From JADFDG01 sp965232985 (GTDB lineage: Bacteria > Pseudomonadota > Gammaproteobacteria > Pseudomonadales > JADFDG01): DNA of 64,000 nucleotides. Shown here in pieces: positions 1 to 7,662 of the stretch. A program made the position numbers and the translations under genes. A model generated the notes under the pieces. It made no database searches. It was given only the letters and a program-made list of their open reading frames with translations, and had not been told where the DNA came from. The stretch spans positions 1-64,000 of the forward strand of contig CBDDRC010000042.1 of NCBI GenBank assembly GCA_965232985.1, in the 5' to 3' direction. How positions within the stretch are numbered: position 1 is the stretch's first letter; every line of letters begins with the position of its first letter.

Positions 1-2
1 GC

Positions 3-62
3 TACCGACTCAAGGGCAAGCGCAAGGCAGGTGCCACACCGAAGAAACCCGTTACCGCGTAA
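3..62 (+). CDS. C-terminal end of a probable IstB-type transposition helper ATPase (partial)
   Basis: Nineteen codons are open in frame from the window edge to a TAA at 60-62. The tail begins YRLKGKRKAG and is rich in lysine and arginine. It lies 20 to 80 bp inside the presumed IS21 terminal repeats, where IstB normally ends. The ATPase motifs would be outside the window. The fragment is too short to identify by itself, so the call rests on the adjacent terminal repeats. Confidence 0.35.
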   Translation, partial: YRLKGKRKAGATPKKPVTA

Positions 63-79
63 TAACCCAGCGGCCCAGA

Positions 80-140
80 GGGTCAATTTTCAATCGGCGT
101 TTCAGACCCAAAGGGGGTCAGTTTTCAGTCGGCGTTGACA
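80..140. repeat. Repeated terminal motif of the IS21-like end
   Basis: GGGTCAATTTTCAATCGGCG at 80-99 and GGGTCAGTTTTCAGTCGGCG at 115-134 are two near-identical direct copies differing at two positions. The outer copy continues to TTGACA at 140. Multiple terminal repeats are transposase binding sites in IS21 elements. The boundary at 140 is an estimate. Confidence 0.55.
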
Positions 141-521
141 GTTTCAGGGGGCGCGCCGCCGCAATAGTGCGGGGGCGGTTGCCCACCCCCGGCCGCAATC
201 GGGTAATCCCTCCCCGCTCGCGATCTCTCTTCCCTGACCCGGCAATCCTCTTCCGGTTTCCCTGTGCCCGAGTCGTCCATGCGACACGCGGGCACACTAC
301 CAAGAAGCCAAGGGGGAATGTTTCGGTTTCTACGTATGCAGGTGGGGTCTGCGTCGGGAGCCGCGCGGCCCTATAAAATAAAATCAATACAAATCAGAAG
401 GATAAATATTGAAGTCATTCTCGCCAAGTGAACGGGCAGGAAAGAAAGCGAAAGTAGAGCACACCGTTGTGAGATATCTCTTACAAGAACCCGGGCGATT
501 GGCGCACAAGCTGCCCCTGGC
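141..521. other. Gene-free stretch downstream of nlpD
   Basis: I find no convincing coding sequence here on either strand. There is an AT-rich patch at about 370-410 within otherwise GC-rich DNA. In many gammaproteobacteria rpoS follows nlpD in the same direction, but no RpoS-like reading frame is visible on the minus strand. The stretch separates nlpD from the IS21-like end. Confidence 0.5.
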
Positions 522-1280
522 TCAGCGGCGCGGCAGCACCGACAACGGATCAATGGGATCGCCATTGCGGCGAACCTCGAAATGTAACTGTATCCGGTCA
601 CTCCCGGATGAACCCATTGCCCCGATCACGGCACCGGCACGCACCGTATCGCCTTCCTTCACCAGAATCTTGCTGTTGTGTGCATAAGCACTGAGGTAAA
701 CATCATCGTGTTTGATGATCACCAGCTGCCCGTAACCGACCAGGCTACTGCCGGTGTATACCACCCGGCCGCCGCGCGCAGCGCGCACCGGATCCCCGAT
801 GTTGCCGCCAAGGGCAATACCTTTCGGGCCGATAACCTTGACGTTGAAACTGCCGATGACCTTGCCCGGCACGGGCCACTGCCAGGCGTCGGGGGCCGCC
901 TTTTGTACCGGCGAGGCGGCCGGAACAGCCGGTGGCACGAGCACCGAAGCCTGAGCAGTCGCATCCGGCGCAGGCGATGCCTTGCGCAATTGCAGCCGCA
1001 GTTTCTGTCCTGGATATATTGTGTACGGCTCAGCGATACGGTTATTGGCGGCCAGCGCACGGAAATCAAGGCCATAACGAAACGCAATCGAGTACAGCGT
1101 CTCGCCGCGCTCGACCCTGTGCACTGGTGGGATCGGCCGCGCCAAAGCAGGCGGTTTTTGTTGGCCGGGCTGCGCTTTGGTGACCACAACCGACTCTTCC
1201 ACCGGTGGCAGGTTGTGCGTACAGGCAACCAGTGTCACCACTAACGCCATCCCGACCACATGCTTGAAGCAATACCCCAT
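522..1280 (-). CDS. nlpD: NlpD-type lipoprotein, LysM and M23 (LytM) domains, murein hydrolase activator
   Basis: This 252-residue protein starts MGYCFKHVVG and has a lipobox at LVAC (about residues 17-20), so it should be an inner- or outer-membrane-anchored lipoprotein. A LysM domain (VERGETLYSIAFRYGL, around residues 55-98) binds peptidoglycan. A C-terminal M23/LytM domain (about 150-245) ends with HFEVRRNGDPIDP. NlpD proteins have degenerate LytM sites and activate the amidase AmiC during septum splitting. The start at 1280 was chosen because it yields a proper lipoprotein signal; the frame stays open further upstream without homology. The gene follows pcm by 7 bp. Confidence 0.92.
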   Translation of the reverse strand: MGYCFKHVVGMALVVTLVACTHNLPPVEESVVVTKAQPGQQKPPALARPIPPVHRVERGETLYSIAFRYGLDFRALAANNRIAEPYTIYPGQKLRLQLRKASPAPDATAQASVLVPPAVPAASPVQKAAPDAWQWPVPGKVIGSFNVKVIGPKGIALGGNIGDPVRAARGGRVVYTGSSLVGYGQLVIIKHDDVYLSAYAHNSKILVKEGDTVRAGAVIGAMGSSGSDRIQLHFEVRRNGDPIDPLSVLPRR

Positions 1281-1287
1281 TGCGCTC

Positions 1288-2007
1288 TCAGGAAGTCGGG
1301 CCGCGCAGAAACGGTACGAAGCGTACTCTTTCAAGTATCTGCTGCTGGTAGCCGGTGTCGGTGCGCAACACCATGACGAGATCCTGCACATCGTCGCGAC
1401 CGGCAACGGGAATGACCATATGCGCCCCCACGGCCATCTGGTCGAGCAGTTCCTGCGGAATGATGCCCGGCGCGGCAGCGCAAAGAATTGCGTCAAATGG
1501 GCCCTTCTCGGGCCAACCGAAACCACCGTCGCTGTGTTTGAACTGCACGTTGTTGAGTTTCAGCAACCGCAGACGTTGCTTGGCCAGATCCTGCAGCGGT
1601 TTGATGCGCTCAACGGAATAAACCTCCTCACACAGCTGCGCCAGAATCGCCGTCTGGTAGCCGGAGCCGGTGCCGATTTCCAGCACCTTTTTCGGCTTGC
1701 CGCCGGCCAGTACGGCCTGCGTCATCAGCGCAACAATATACGGCTGCGAGATGGTCTGGTTGTGTCCAATCGGCAACGCGGTGTCTTCATAAGCGCGGTG
1801 CGCGAGCGCTTCATCAATGAACAGATGGCGCGGCGTGGAGCGCATGATCTCAAGTACCCGCCGGTCAGTGATGCCCTGCTGCTCAAGGCGCTTGATCAGC
1901 CGATCGCGCGCGCGTTGCGAGGTCATGCCGATACCGCTAATGCGCTGGTCGGGTGTCACAGTCGCATCCTCATCCGAGCCACTCACCGAGCTGACCGAGC
2001 ACGTCAT
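1288..2007 (-). CDS. pcm: Protein-L-isoaspartate O-methyltransferase
   Basis: The enzyme methylates isoaspartyl residues with S-adenosylmethionine, starting repair of aged proteins. The class I methyltransferase glycine motif VLEIGTGSGYQTAIL and the family signature LPIGHNQTISQPYIVA are both present. The product ends RFVPFLRG, as PCM proteins do. The start used here overlaps surE by 38 bp and gives 239 residues. An internal ATG at 1926 (MTSQRARDRL) would give 212 residues, close to the enterobacterial length, and neither start has a strong Shine-Dalgarno sequence. The surE-pcm-nlpD order is classical. Confidence 0.93.
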   Translation of the reverse strand: MTCSVSSVSGSDEDATVTPDQRISGIGMTSQRARDRLIKRLEQQGITDRRVLEIMRSTPRHLFIDEALAHRAYEDTALPIGHNQTISQPYIVALMTQAVLAGGKPKKVLEIGTGSGYQTAILAQLCEEVYSVERIKPLQDLAKQRLRLLKLNNVQFKHSDGGFGWPEKGPFDAILCAAAPGIIPQELLDQMAVGAHMVIPVAGRDDVQDLVMVLRTDTGYQQQILERVRFVPFLRGPTS

Positions 2008-2746
2008 GGCGTGTCATGTCGGCGTGCAGTGGCGTAATCGAAACAAATTTGTTTTCAATGGCGTGAAAATCGGTGCCAGGCCCCGCATCGTCACCCTCAC
2101 CAGCGACGCCGATCCAGTAAACCTGATGACCGCGCGGATCAGTGGTCGGGATCACGTCGCCGGCGCGATGGCGATGCCCGAGCCGGGTGATGCGATAACC
2201 GCGCATCGCGTCCAGCGGGATATCCGGAATGTTGACGTTGAGAATGGTGCGTGGCGGCAGCGCCAGTGTCTCGACCCGAGCAAGCAGTTCCGTTACGACG
2301 GCACGCGCGGTTGCGAGATGCTGCGGCACATGTGCCGCCAACGAAAAAGCGATGCAGGTACGGTTGATGAAGCGGCCCTCGGTCGCGCCGGCAATGGTGC
2401 CGGAATAAAGTGCATCGTCGCCCAGGTTGGCGCCGGCGTTGATGCCGGTAATGACACGGTACGGATCTTCATCAAGCAGGCCGTTGAGCGCCAGATGCAC
2501 GCAATCGGCCGGCGTACCGCTGACCGCGTAATAACCAAGCTGGGTGCGCGTGACACGCAACGGTTTATCGAGCGTCAGCGCGTTGCTGAAGCCGGAACGG
2601 TTGCTGTCTGGCGCAACCACGACAACCTCGCCGAGCGCCTGCGTGCATTCAACGAGAATCTGCAGGCCCGGTGCGTACACGCCATCATCGTTACTGACCA
2701 GGTAAAGAGGTCGCGTATCGCCCGCAGCACGTTTGAATTCAGTCAT
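1970..2746 (-). CDS. surE: 5'/3'-nucleotidase SurE
   Basis: SurE is a divalent-metal-dependent nucleoside monophosphate phosphatase. The 258-residue product has the N-terminal metal-binding VSNDDGVYAPG motif, the NRSG motif (DSNRSGFSNALT) and GTPADCVHLAL, all family hallmarks. The start at 2746 (MTEFKRAAGD) overlaps the end of truD by 8 bp, which suggests translational coupling. The frame is open further upstream, but that region belongs to truD in another frame. Confidence 0.94.
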   Translation of the reverse strand: MTEFKRAAGDTRPLYLVSNDDGVYAPGLQILVECTQALGEVVVVAPDSNRSGFSNALTLDKPLRVTRTQLGYYAVSGTPADCVHLALNGLLDEDPYRVITGINAGANLGDDALYSGTIAGATEGRFINRTCIAFSLAAHVPQHLATARAVVTELLARVETLALPPRTILNVNIPDIPLDAMRGYRITRLGHRHRAGDVIPTTDPRGHQVYWIGVAGEGDDAGPGTDFHAIENKFVSITPLHADMTRHDVLGQLGEWLG

Positions 2747-3866
2747 CACTGTTGTCGTCGCTGGGCCCGCTGTTGCTGGAAGCGTTGTCATCGGAATGAT
2801 TGTCGGCGGCGGCATCCTGCGCAGCGAATATCTCGCGCAATACCACCGTTGCGAAGCTGCCACGCCAGAGCCCGAACGACAACCGCAATACACCCGGTTC
2901 GAGCCATTCGTGGGCGAGGTCGAGCACACGACTGCGCAGGGCCCGCCGCCCGGACTCGACCCGCCAACGCACCAGGGCAGCAAGCCAATCATCATAGCCG
3001 GCCATCACCTGCGCCTCCAGTTCATACGCGGCGCCCGTCGGTTGCGTGCCGCCGGCGCCGGCAAGCGGTCCGCCGGGATGCACGTCCTGCACGGCACAAC
3101 GCGCCGCCAGGGCAAGATCACCGTCCTCCGCGAACCAGCGGCCGTTGGCGCCATCAAGCATCACCAACTCGCCCGGCAGCACCTGGTTCCATGAACCGTT
3201 GCGCACCCGCGCATCGAGCACGGCATTGAAGATGGCGCTGCGCAAGACCGAAATCACCAGGCCGCGCCGCTCCGGGCGCTGCGGCAAACGGCCGGTGGCA
3301 ACCGCCTCGCGGGCCATGGCGAGCGTGCCGCCTTCTGCACCGGCAAGGTGAGCGCCAAAACGCTGATCGCCGAAATAATTGGGAACGCCGGCCGTGGCAA
3401 TCAATGCCAGCCGTGCGTCGACCACAGCGCGCTCGGCAGCAATATCGCGCAGCACCAGCACGAAGCGGTTGATGCGATGCGTGCCGGTACGCAGTTTGCG
3501 GCCATGCCGGTAGCTGGCAAGTACACGCACACCCGGCTCGCTCAATTGTGAAAAATCCGGATCGGCCTTGCCGGTAAGTTGCAACGAGAACCATTGGCGC
3601 GTCACCGCGTGACGATCCTTGCGGCCGGAAAAACTCACCAGCCGTGGATGAATGCCGGCGAACTGCGACAATCGCTGCCCAACCCAACTGGTGTTGTTGC
3701 CACGTTTCTCGACCTGGACCAGCAAATGCTCGCCGGTACCGTCCGGTACAAACGGCAATTCCTCGTCGACGCAGAAATCTTCGGGCCTGACGCGGTAGCG
3801 GGCGTGGCCGAGGATGGGGCCGTGAGCGCGGGCAAGTTCCGCGCGTGAAAAGTCCGTCATGGTCAT
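2739..3866 (-). CDS. truD: tRNA pseudouridine(13) synthase TruD
   Basis: TruD makes pseudouridine 13 in tRNA. The signature GRKDRHAVTRQW contains the catalytic Asp at residue 84, and NYFGDQRFG is the second family motif. At 375 residues it is of normal length. The last 25 or so residues form an unusual Asp/Ser/Asn-rich tail ending SDDNSDD, absent from typical TruD proteins, so it may be disordered. The start overlaps ispF by 4 bp (ATGA). Confidence 0.94.
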   Translation of the reverse strand: MTMTDFSRAELARAHGPILGHARYRVRPEDFCVDEELPFVPDGTGEHLLVQVEKRGNNTSWVGQRLSQFAGIHPRLVSFSGRKDRHAVTRQWFSLQLTGKADPDFSQLSEPGVRVLASYRHGRKLRTGTHRINRFVLVLRDIAAERAVVDARLALIATAGVPNYFGDQRFGAHLAGAEGGTLAMAREAVATGRLPQRPERRGLVISVLRSAIFNAVLDARVRNGSWNQVLPGELVMLDGANGRWFAEDGDLALAARCAVQDVHPGGPLAGAGGTQPTGAAYELEAQVMAGYDDWLAALVRWRVESGRRALRSRVLDLAHEWLEPGVLRLSFGLWRGSFATVVLREIFAAQDAAADNHSDDNASSNSGPSDDNSDD

Positions 3867-4351
3867 CCGGCATCGCGCACGATCAGCGCGACGGCGAAGG
3901 CAGCGATACCTTCCTCGCGACCGACGGCATCGAGTTTTTCGTTGGTCGTCGCCTTGACGTTGACGCGATCGATACCGATACCGAGATCGGCGGCGAGATG
4001 GGCGCCCATGGTTACCACATACGGGCCGACCTTCGGTGCCTGCGCGACGATGGTGATGTCGGCATTGCCGACGCGGAAGCCGCGCTCAGCCAGCAGCGCG
4101 ACGACATGGCGCAACAAGGCGCGACTATCGGCGCCCTGCCAACGCGCATCGCTGTCGGGGAAATGGTGGCCGATATCGCCAAGCGCTGCCGCACCGAGCA
4201 GCGCATCGCAGAGCGCATGCAACGGAACATCGCCGTCGGAGTGCGCGAGGAGGCCTTTGTCGTGCGGAATTTTCACGCCGCACAGCGTCACCTGCGCGCC
4301 GGCAGTGAAGCGATGGATATCGTAGCCCTGACCGACACGGATATCGCTCAT
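3863..4351 (-). CDS. ispF: 2-C-methyl-D-erythritol 2,4-cyclodiphosphate synthase
   Basis: IspF cyclises the CDP-methylerythritol phosphate intermediate of the MEP isoprenoid pathway. It has 162 residues with the N-terminal metal-binding motif GQGYDIHRF, the AHSDGDVPLHALCDALLG segment and the C-terminal TTNEKLDAVGREEGIAA motif. The start at 4351 is preceded by a purine-rich GGAGG-type site and overlaps the ispD stop by 4 bp. IspD and IspF are often adjacent or fused. Confidence 0.96.
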   Translation of the reverse strand: MSDIRVGQGYDIHRFTAGAQVTLCGVKIPHDKGLLAHSDGDVPLHALCDALLGAAALGDIGHHFPDSDARWQGADSRALLRHVVALLAERGFRVGNADITIVAQAPKVGPYVVTMGAHLAADLGIGIDRVNVKATTNEKLDAVGREEGIAAFAVALIVRDAG

Positions 4352-5058
4352 GTACTCGCCTCCTCCTGTTGCCGGCGCAGCCAAAATGCAGCGAGCGCAA
4401 GGTCTTCCGGCCGGGTGATCTTGATGTTGTCACGCGCGCACTCGACCAATTGCGGCCGATGACCCAGCCGCTCAACCGCCTGCGCCTCATCGGTAACGAC
4501 GACGCCATCACGCGCCGCCTGTGCCAGCGCAGCACGCAGCAGGCCGTAGCGGATCATTTGGGGTGTTGCGGCGAGCCAAACGGTATCGCGGTCGAGAGTC
4601 TGTGCGATGCGATCATCCGCACCGGAGCGCTTGACGGTATCGCTGGCGCGCCGGGCGAGGATACCGCCAACCGGGTCGGCAGCTACCGCATCCACCAGGC
4701 GCGCAATATCCGATAACCGCACGCAAGGCCGGGCGATGTCATGCACCAGCACAAAATCATCGTCACGCGCATCAGCAGCCAGTGCCGCCAGCGCATTGGC
4801 GACCGAGTCGCAGCGCGCGGCGCCGCCGCTCACAACCAGCAACCGCGAATCCCCTGCCTGCGGCAGTTGCCCGAAAAACTGATCGTCCGGCGCCACCGCA
4901 ACCACCAGCCGGGAAAAGCGCGCATAGGCCAGCAAGCGCACCAGCGTGTGCTCGGCAATCGTGCGGCCATCGATCGAAAGATATTGTTTGGGTAACGCCG
5001 CGCCAATGCGCACGCCCTTGCCGGCCGCAGGGATGACTGCCCAGAGGCGCGCGCTCAT
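4348..5058 (-). CDS. ispD: 2-C-methyl-D-erythritol 4-phosphate cytidylyltransferase
   Basis: IspD transfers CMP from CTP to methylerythritol phosphate in the MEP pathway. The 236-residue product has the nucleotidyltransferase P-loop-like motif AVIPAAGKGVRIG, LPKQYLSIDGRTIAEHTL, and the HDIARPCV motif. It overlaps both neighbours, ftsB upstream and ispF downstream, by 4 bp, so the three are probably co-translated. Confidence 0.95.
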   Translation of the reverse strand: MSARLWAVIPAAGKGVRIGAALPKQYLSIDGRTIAEHTLVRLLAYARFSRLVVAVAPDDQFFGQLPQAGDSRLLVVSGGAARCDSVANALAALAADARDDDFVLVHDIARPCVRLSDIARLVDAVAADPVGGILARRASDTVKRSGADDRIAQTLDRDTVWLAATPQMIRYGLLRAALAQAARDGVVVTDEAQAVERLGHRPQLVECARDNIKITRPEDLALAAFWLRRQQEEAST

Positions 5059-5402
5059 TGCGTAGCCTCACTGGTCTGCCCGTCATCGCCAGCATCTGGC
5101 GCTTTATCACTCTCAGGATCGGTAACAAGGAAAAATGTCTCGCCCTGGCGAATCATCCCGAGATCGTCGCGTGCCAGGCCCTCGACGGAATCGAGCCCTC
5201 CTTTCAAGCTGCGCACCTGCGCCTCGAGAATTTCATTGCGCGCTTTCAAGTTGCCCACCTCTTCCTGTTGCACGGCAATCTGTTTGCGCAACTGCCATAT
5301 GTGCATAAGACTGCCCTCACCAAACCACAGCGTGACCTGCAGCACCAAGGTGACAGCCAATGCCGCGAGAGTGAGGATGCGAATCAGGCGGGTATTGTCC
5401 AT
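5055..5402 (-). CDS. ftsB: Cell division protein FtsB
   Basis: FtsB is a bitopic divisome protein that forms a complex with FtsL and FtsQ. One transmembrane helix spans roughly residues 6-25, followed by a coiled coil (about 35-75, with QLRKQIAVQQEEVGNLKARN) and the family ending ARDDLGMIRQGETFF. An acidic C-terminal extension of about 20 residues follows. Length is 115 residues. The eno-ftsB-ispD order is conserved in gammaproteobacteria. Confidence 0.93.
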   Translation of the reverse strand: MDNTRLIRILTLAALAVTLVLQVTLWFGEGSLMHIWQLRKQIAVQQEEVGNLKARNEILEAQVRSLKGGLDSVEGLARDDLGMIRQGETFFLVTDPESDKAPDAGDDGQTSEATQ

Positions 5403-5415
5403 AGGCGCACCAACA

Positions 5416-5439
5416 GAAAGGGGGCCACCGCCCCCTTTC
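5416..5439. other. GC-rich hairpin between eno and ftsB
   Basis: Arms GAAAGGGGG (5416-5424) and CCCCCTTTC (5431-5439) form a perfect 9-bp stem with a 6-nt loop. On the plus strand it is followed by GTTTT. On the minus strand, the direction of eno-ftsB transcription, no T-run follows. It may therefore attenuate or process the transcript, but is not a convincing terminator. Confidence 0.4.
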
Positions 5440-5442
5440 GTT

Positions 5443-6738
5443 TTACGTGATCAAGCCCTTGAATTCGGCGCGGCCATGGTAGCGGGCGCGGCCGAATTTT
5501 TCCTCGATACGGATCAGGCGATTGTACTTCTCGACACGATCCGAGCGGCACAGCGAACCGGTTTTGATCTGGCCGGCAGCCGTGGCGACCGCAAGGTCAG
5601 CAATGGTGGAATCCGCTGTTTCGCCCGAGCGATGCGAGATCACGGTGCGATAGCCTGCCTTCTTTGCCATATAGATGGCAGCCAGCGTTTCGGTGAGCGT
5701 GCCAATCTGGTTGAACTTGATCAGGATGGCATTGGCAACGCCCTCATCGATGCCTTTTTTGAGAATCTGCGGATTGGTGACGAACAGATCGTCGCCCACC
5801 AACTGGCAGCGCTTGCCGAGTTTGTCGGTGAGCAGTTTCCAGCCGGCCCAGTCGGACTCGTGCAGGCCGTCTTCAATCGAGAGGATCGGGTATTTGTCGC
5901 AAAGTTTGGCGAGATAGTCGACGAACTCGGCCGCCGTGAGAATCTTGCCTTCGCCACGCAGGTTGTACTTGCCGTCCTCATAAAACTCGCTGGCGGCGCA
6001 ATCGAGAGCGAGGGTGACGTCCTTGCCGGCTTTGTAACCCGCCTTGTCGATGGCAACCATGATCGCTTCCAGCGCCGCCTCATTCGAGGCGAGGTTCGGC
6101 GCAAAGCCGCCTTCATCGCCAACAGCCGTGTTGAGACCCTGCGCTTTCAGCACAGCTTTGAGTGCGTGGAATATTTCCGCGCCGCAACGGATTGCTTCGG
6201 CGATGGTAGGCGCACCGACCGGCTGCACCATGAATTCCTGGATATCGACATTGTTGTCGGCGTGCTCGCCGCCGTTGATGATGTTCATCATCGGCACCGG
6301 CATCGAATAGGGGCCGTCTTCGCCATTAAGCAACGAGATGTGCTCATACAGCGGCCTGCCCGAATCCGTTGCGGCGGCACGAGCAGCAGCGAGCGAAACC
6401 GCAAGGATCGCGTTGGCACCGAGGCGGCCCTTGTTGTCGGTGCCGTCGAGATCGATCATCGCCTGGTCAATGCTTGCCTGTTCCAGCGGATCACGCCCCA
6501 ATAACAATTCACGAATTTCAGTGTTGGCGTTGATCACCGCTTTCTGTACGCCCTTGCCGAGATAACGCTTTTTGTCCCCGTCGCGCAGCTCGATCGCTTC
6601 GCGCGAGCCGGTGGAAGCGCCCGATGGCGCGCAGGCCGTGCCCTCGACACCGTTGTCGAGGAGCACATCGGCTTCCACGGTAGGGTTGCCGCGCGAATCA
6701 AGTACTTCACGGGCGCGAACATCAACAATTTTTGCCAT
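5443..6738 (-). CDS. eno: Enolase
   Basis: Enolase converts 2-phosphoglycerate to phosphoenolpyruvate in glycolysis and is also a degradosome component in gammaproteobacteria. The 431-residue product has VRAREVLDSRGNPTVEADV, GASTGSREAIELRDGD, the metal-binding SIEDGL motif and the catalytic-lysine region ILIKFNQIGTLTETL with SHRSGET. A strong GGAGGAG ribosome-binding site lies 9 nt before ATG 6738. Confidence 0.98.
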   Translation of the reverse strand: MAKIVDVRAREVLDSRGNPTVEADVLLDNGVEGTACAPSGASTGSREAIELRDGDKKRYLGKGVQKAVINANTEIRELLLGRDPLEQASIDQAMIDLDGTDNKGRLGANAILAVSLAAARAAATDSGRPLYEHISLLNGEDGPYSMPVPMMNIINGGEHADNNVDIQEFMVQPVGAPTIAEAIRCGAEIFHALKAVLKAQGLNTAVGDEGGFAPNLASNEAALEAIMVAIDKAGYKAGKDVTLALDCAASEFYEDGKYNLRGEGKILTAAEFVDYLAKLCDKYPILSIEDGLHESDWAGWKLLTDKLGKRCQLVGDDLFVTNPQILKKGIDEGVANAILIKFNQIGTLTETLAAIYMAKKAGYRTVISHRSGETADSTIADLAVATAAGQIKTGSLCRSDRVEKYNRLIRIEEKFGRARYHGRAEFKGLIT

Positions 6739-6798
6739 CGGTGGATCACTCCTCCAAAAACTTTTTAGTACTTTCCCGACGTTTTCCGGAAAAATGTC

Positions 6799-7662
6799 TC
6801 AGGCTGTCTGAATCGCCGGGAATGACTTCACCAGCACATCGAGCGCCTTGATGCGTGCGAGAAACGGTTCAAGTTTGTCGAGACGCAACGCGCAGGGGCC
6901 GTCACATTTCGCGTTGTCCGGATCCGGGTGCGCCTCAAGAAACAGCCCGGCAAGCGATTGCGACATCCCCGCCATCGCGAGTTCCGCCACCTGAGCACGC
7001 CGCCCGCCGGCCGAATCCGCGCGGCCGCCCGGCATCTGCAGCGCGTGCGTTACGTCGAAAAATACCGGATAGCCGAACTGCTTCATGATCCCGAAGCCAA
7101 GCATGTCGACGACAAGATTGTTGTAGCCGAACGACGATCCGCGCTCACAGAGGATCAGCTGGTCATTTCCCGCTTCTTCGCACTTTTTCAGGATGTGCTG
7201 CATTTCCTGCGGCGCCAGAAACTGTGCTTTCTTGATATTGATGACGGCTTTCGTCTTCGCCATGGCGAAGACAAGGTCGGTCTGGCGCGAGAGGAAAGCT
7301 GGCAACTGGATGATGTCGCAGACTTCCGCGACCGGCGCCGCCTGGTGCGGCTCATGCACATCGGTGAGCACCGGCACGGCGAAGGTCTTTTTGATCTCGG
7401 CGAAAATCTTCAGGCCTTCATCCAGGCCCGGGCCGCGATACGAAGTGATCGACGAGCGGTTGGCTTTGTCGAACGAAGCCTTGAAGACGTACGGAATGCC
7501 GAGCTTCTGCGTGATCTTCACGTAGTGCTCGCAAACCTGCATGGCCATGTCGCGCGACTCAAGCACATTCATGCCACCGAACAGCACGAACGGCAGGTCG
7601 TTGCCGATGCGGATATTGCCGACCGGAATGACTTTTTGTTTCGAAACGGGCTGTTGCGTCAT
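6799..7662 (-). CDS. kdsA: 3-deoxy-8-phosphooctulonate synthase (KDO-8-phosphate synthase)
   Basis: KdsA condenses arabinose 5-phosphate with phosphoenolpyruvate to make KDO-8-phosphate for the lipopolysaccharide core. The 287-residue product has FKASFDKANRSS, GLDEGLKIF, LTDVHEP and the FDVTHALQMPGG motif. The start at 7662 (MTQQPVSKQK) gives the normal length and overlaps the pyrG stop by 4 bp. The longer upstream frame overlaps pyrG and is not expected to be translated. Confidence 0.96.
   Translation of the reverse strand: MTQQPVSKQKVIPVGNIRIGNDLPFVLFGGMNVLESRDMAMQVCEHYVKITQKLGIPYVFKASFDKANRSSITSYRGPGLDEGLKIFAEIKKTFAVPVLTDVHEPHQAAPVAEVCDIIQLPAFLSRQTDLVFAMAKTKAVINIKKAQFLAPQEMQHILKKCEEAGNDQLILCERGSSFGYNNLVVDMLGFGIMKQFGYPVFFDVTHALQMPGGRADSAGGRRAQVAELAMAGMSQSLAGLFLEAHPDPDNAKCDGPCALRLDKLEPFLARIKALDVLVKSFPAIQTA

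Larger units (their letters stand above)
1..140 (+). mobile_element. Right end of an IS21-family insertion sequence (partial)
   Basis: The left edge of the window carries the last codons of a basic protein followed by two copies of a short repeat, the second ending in TTGACA at 140. Read from the other strand, the outer copy begins TGTCAACGCCGACTGAAAAC. Ends of this kind, with a repeated terminal motif, are typical of IS21-family elements (IstA transposase, IstB helper ATPase). The body of the element lies left of the window, so completeness cannot be judged. The family call is from memory of such ends and is not proven here. Confidence 0.5.

Noticed and set aside
118..687. Short open frames in the region downstream of nlpD
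   Set aside because: They lack ribosome-binding sites and recognisable composition; none resembles RpoS or a transposase.
1281..1526. N-terminal extension of the nlpD frame
   Set aside because: It overlaps pcm and removes the lipoprotein signal from the N-terminus; the start at 1280 is far better.
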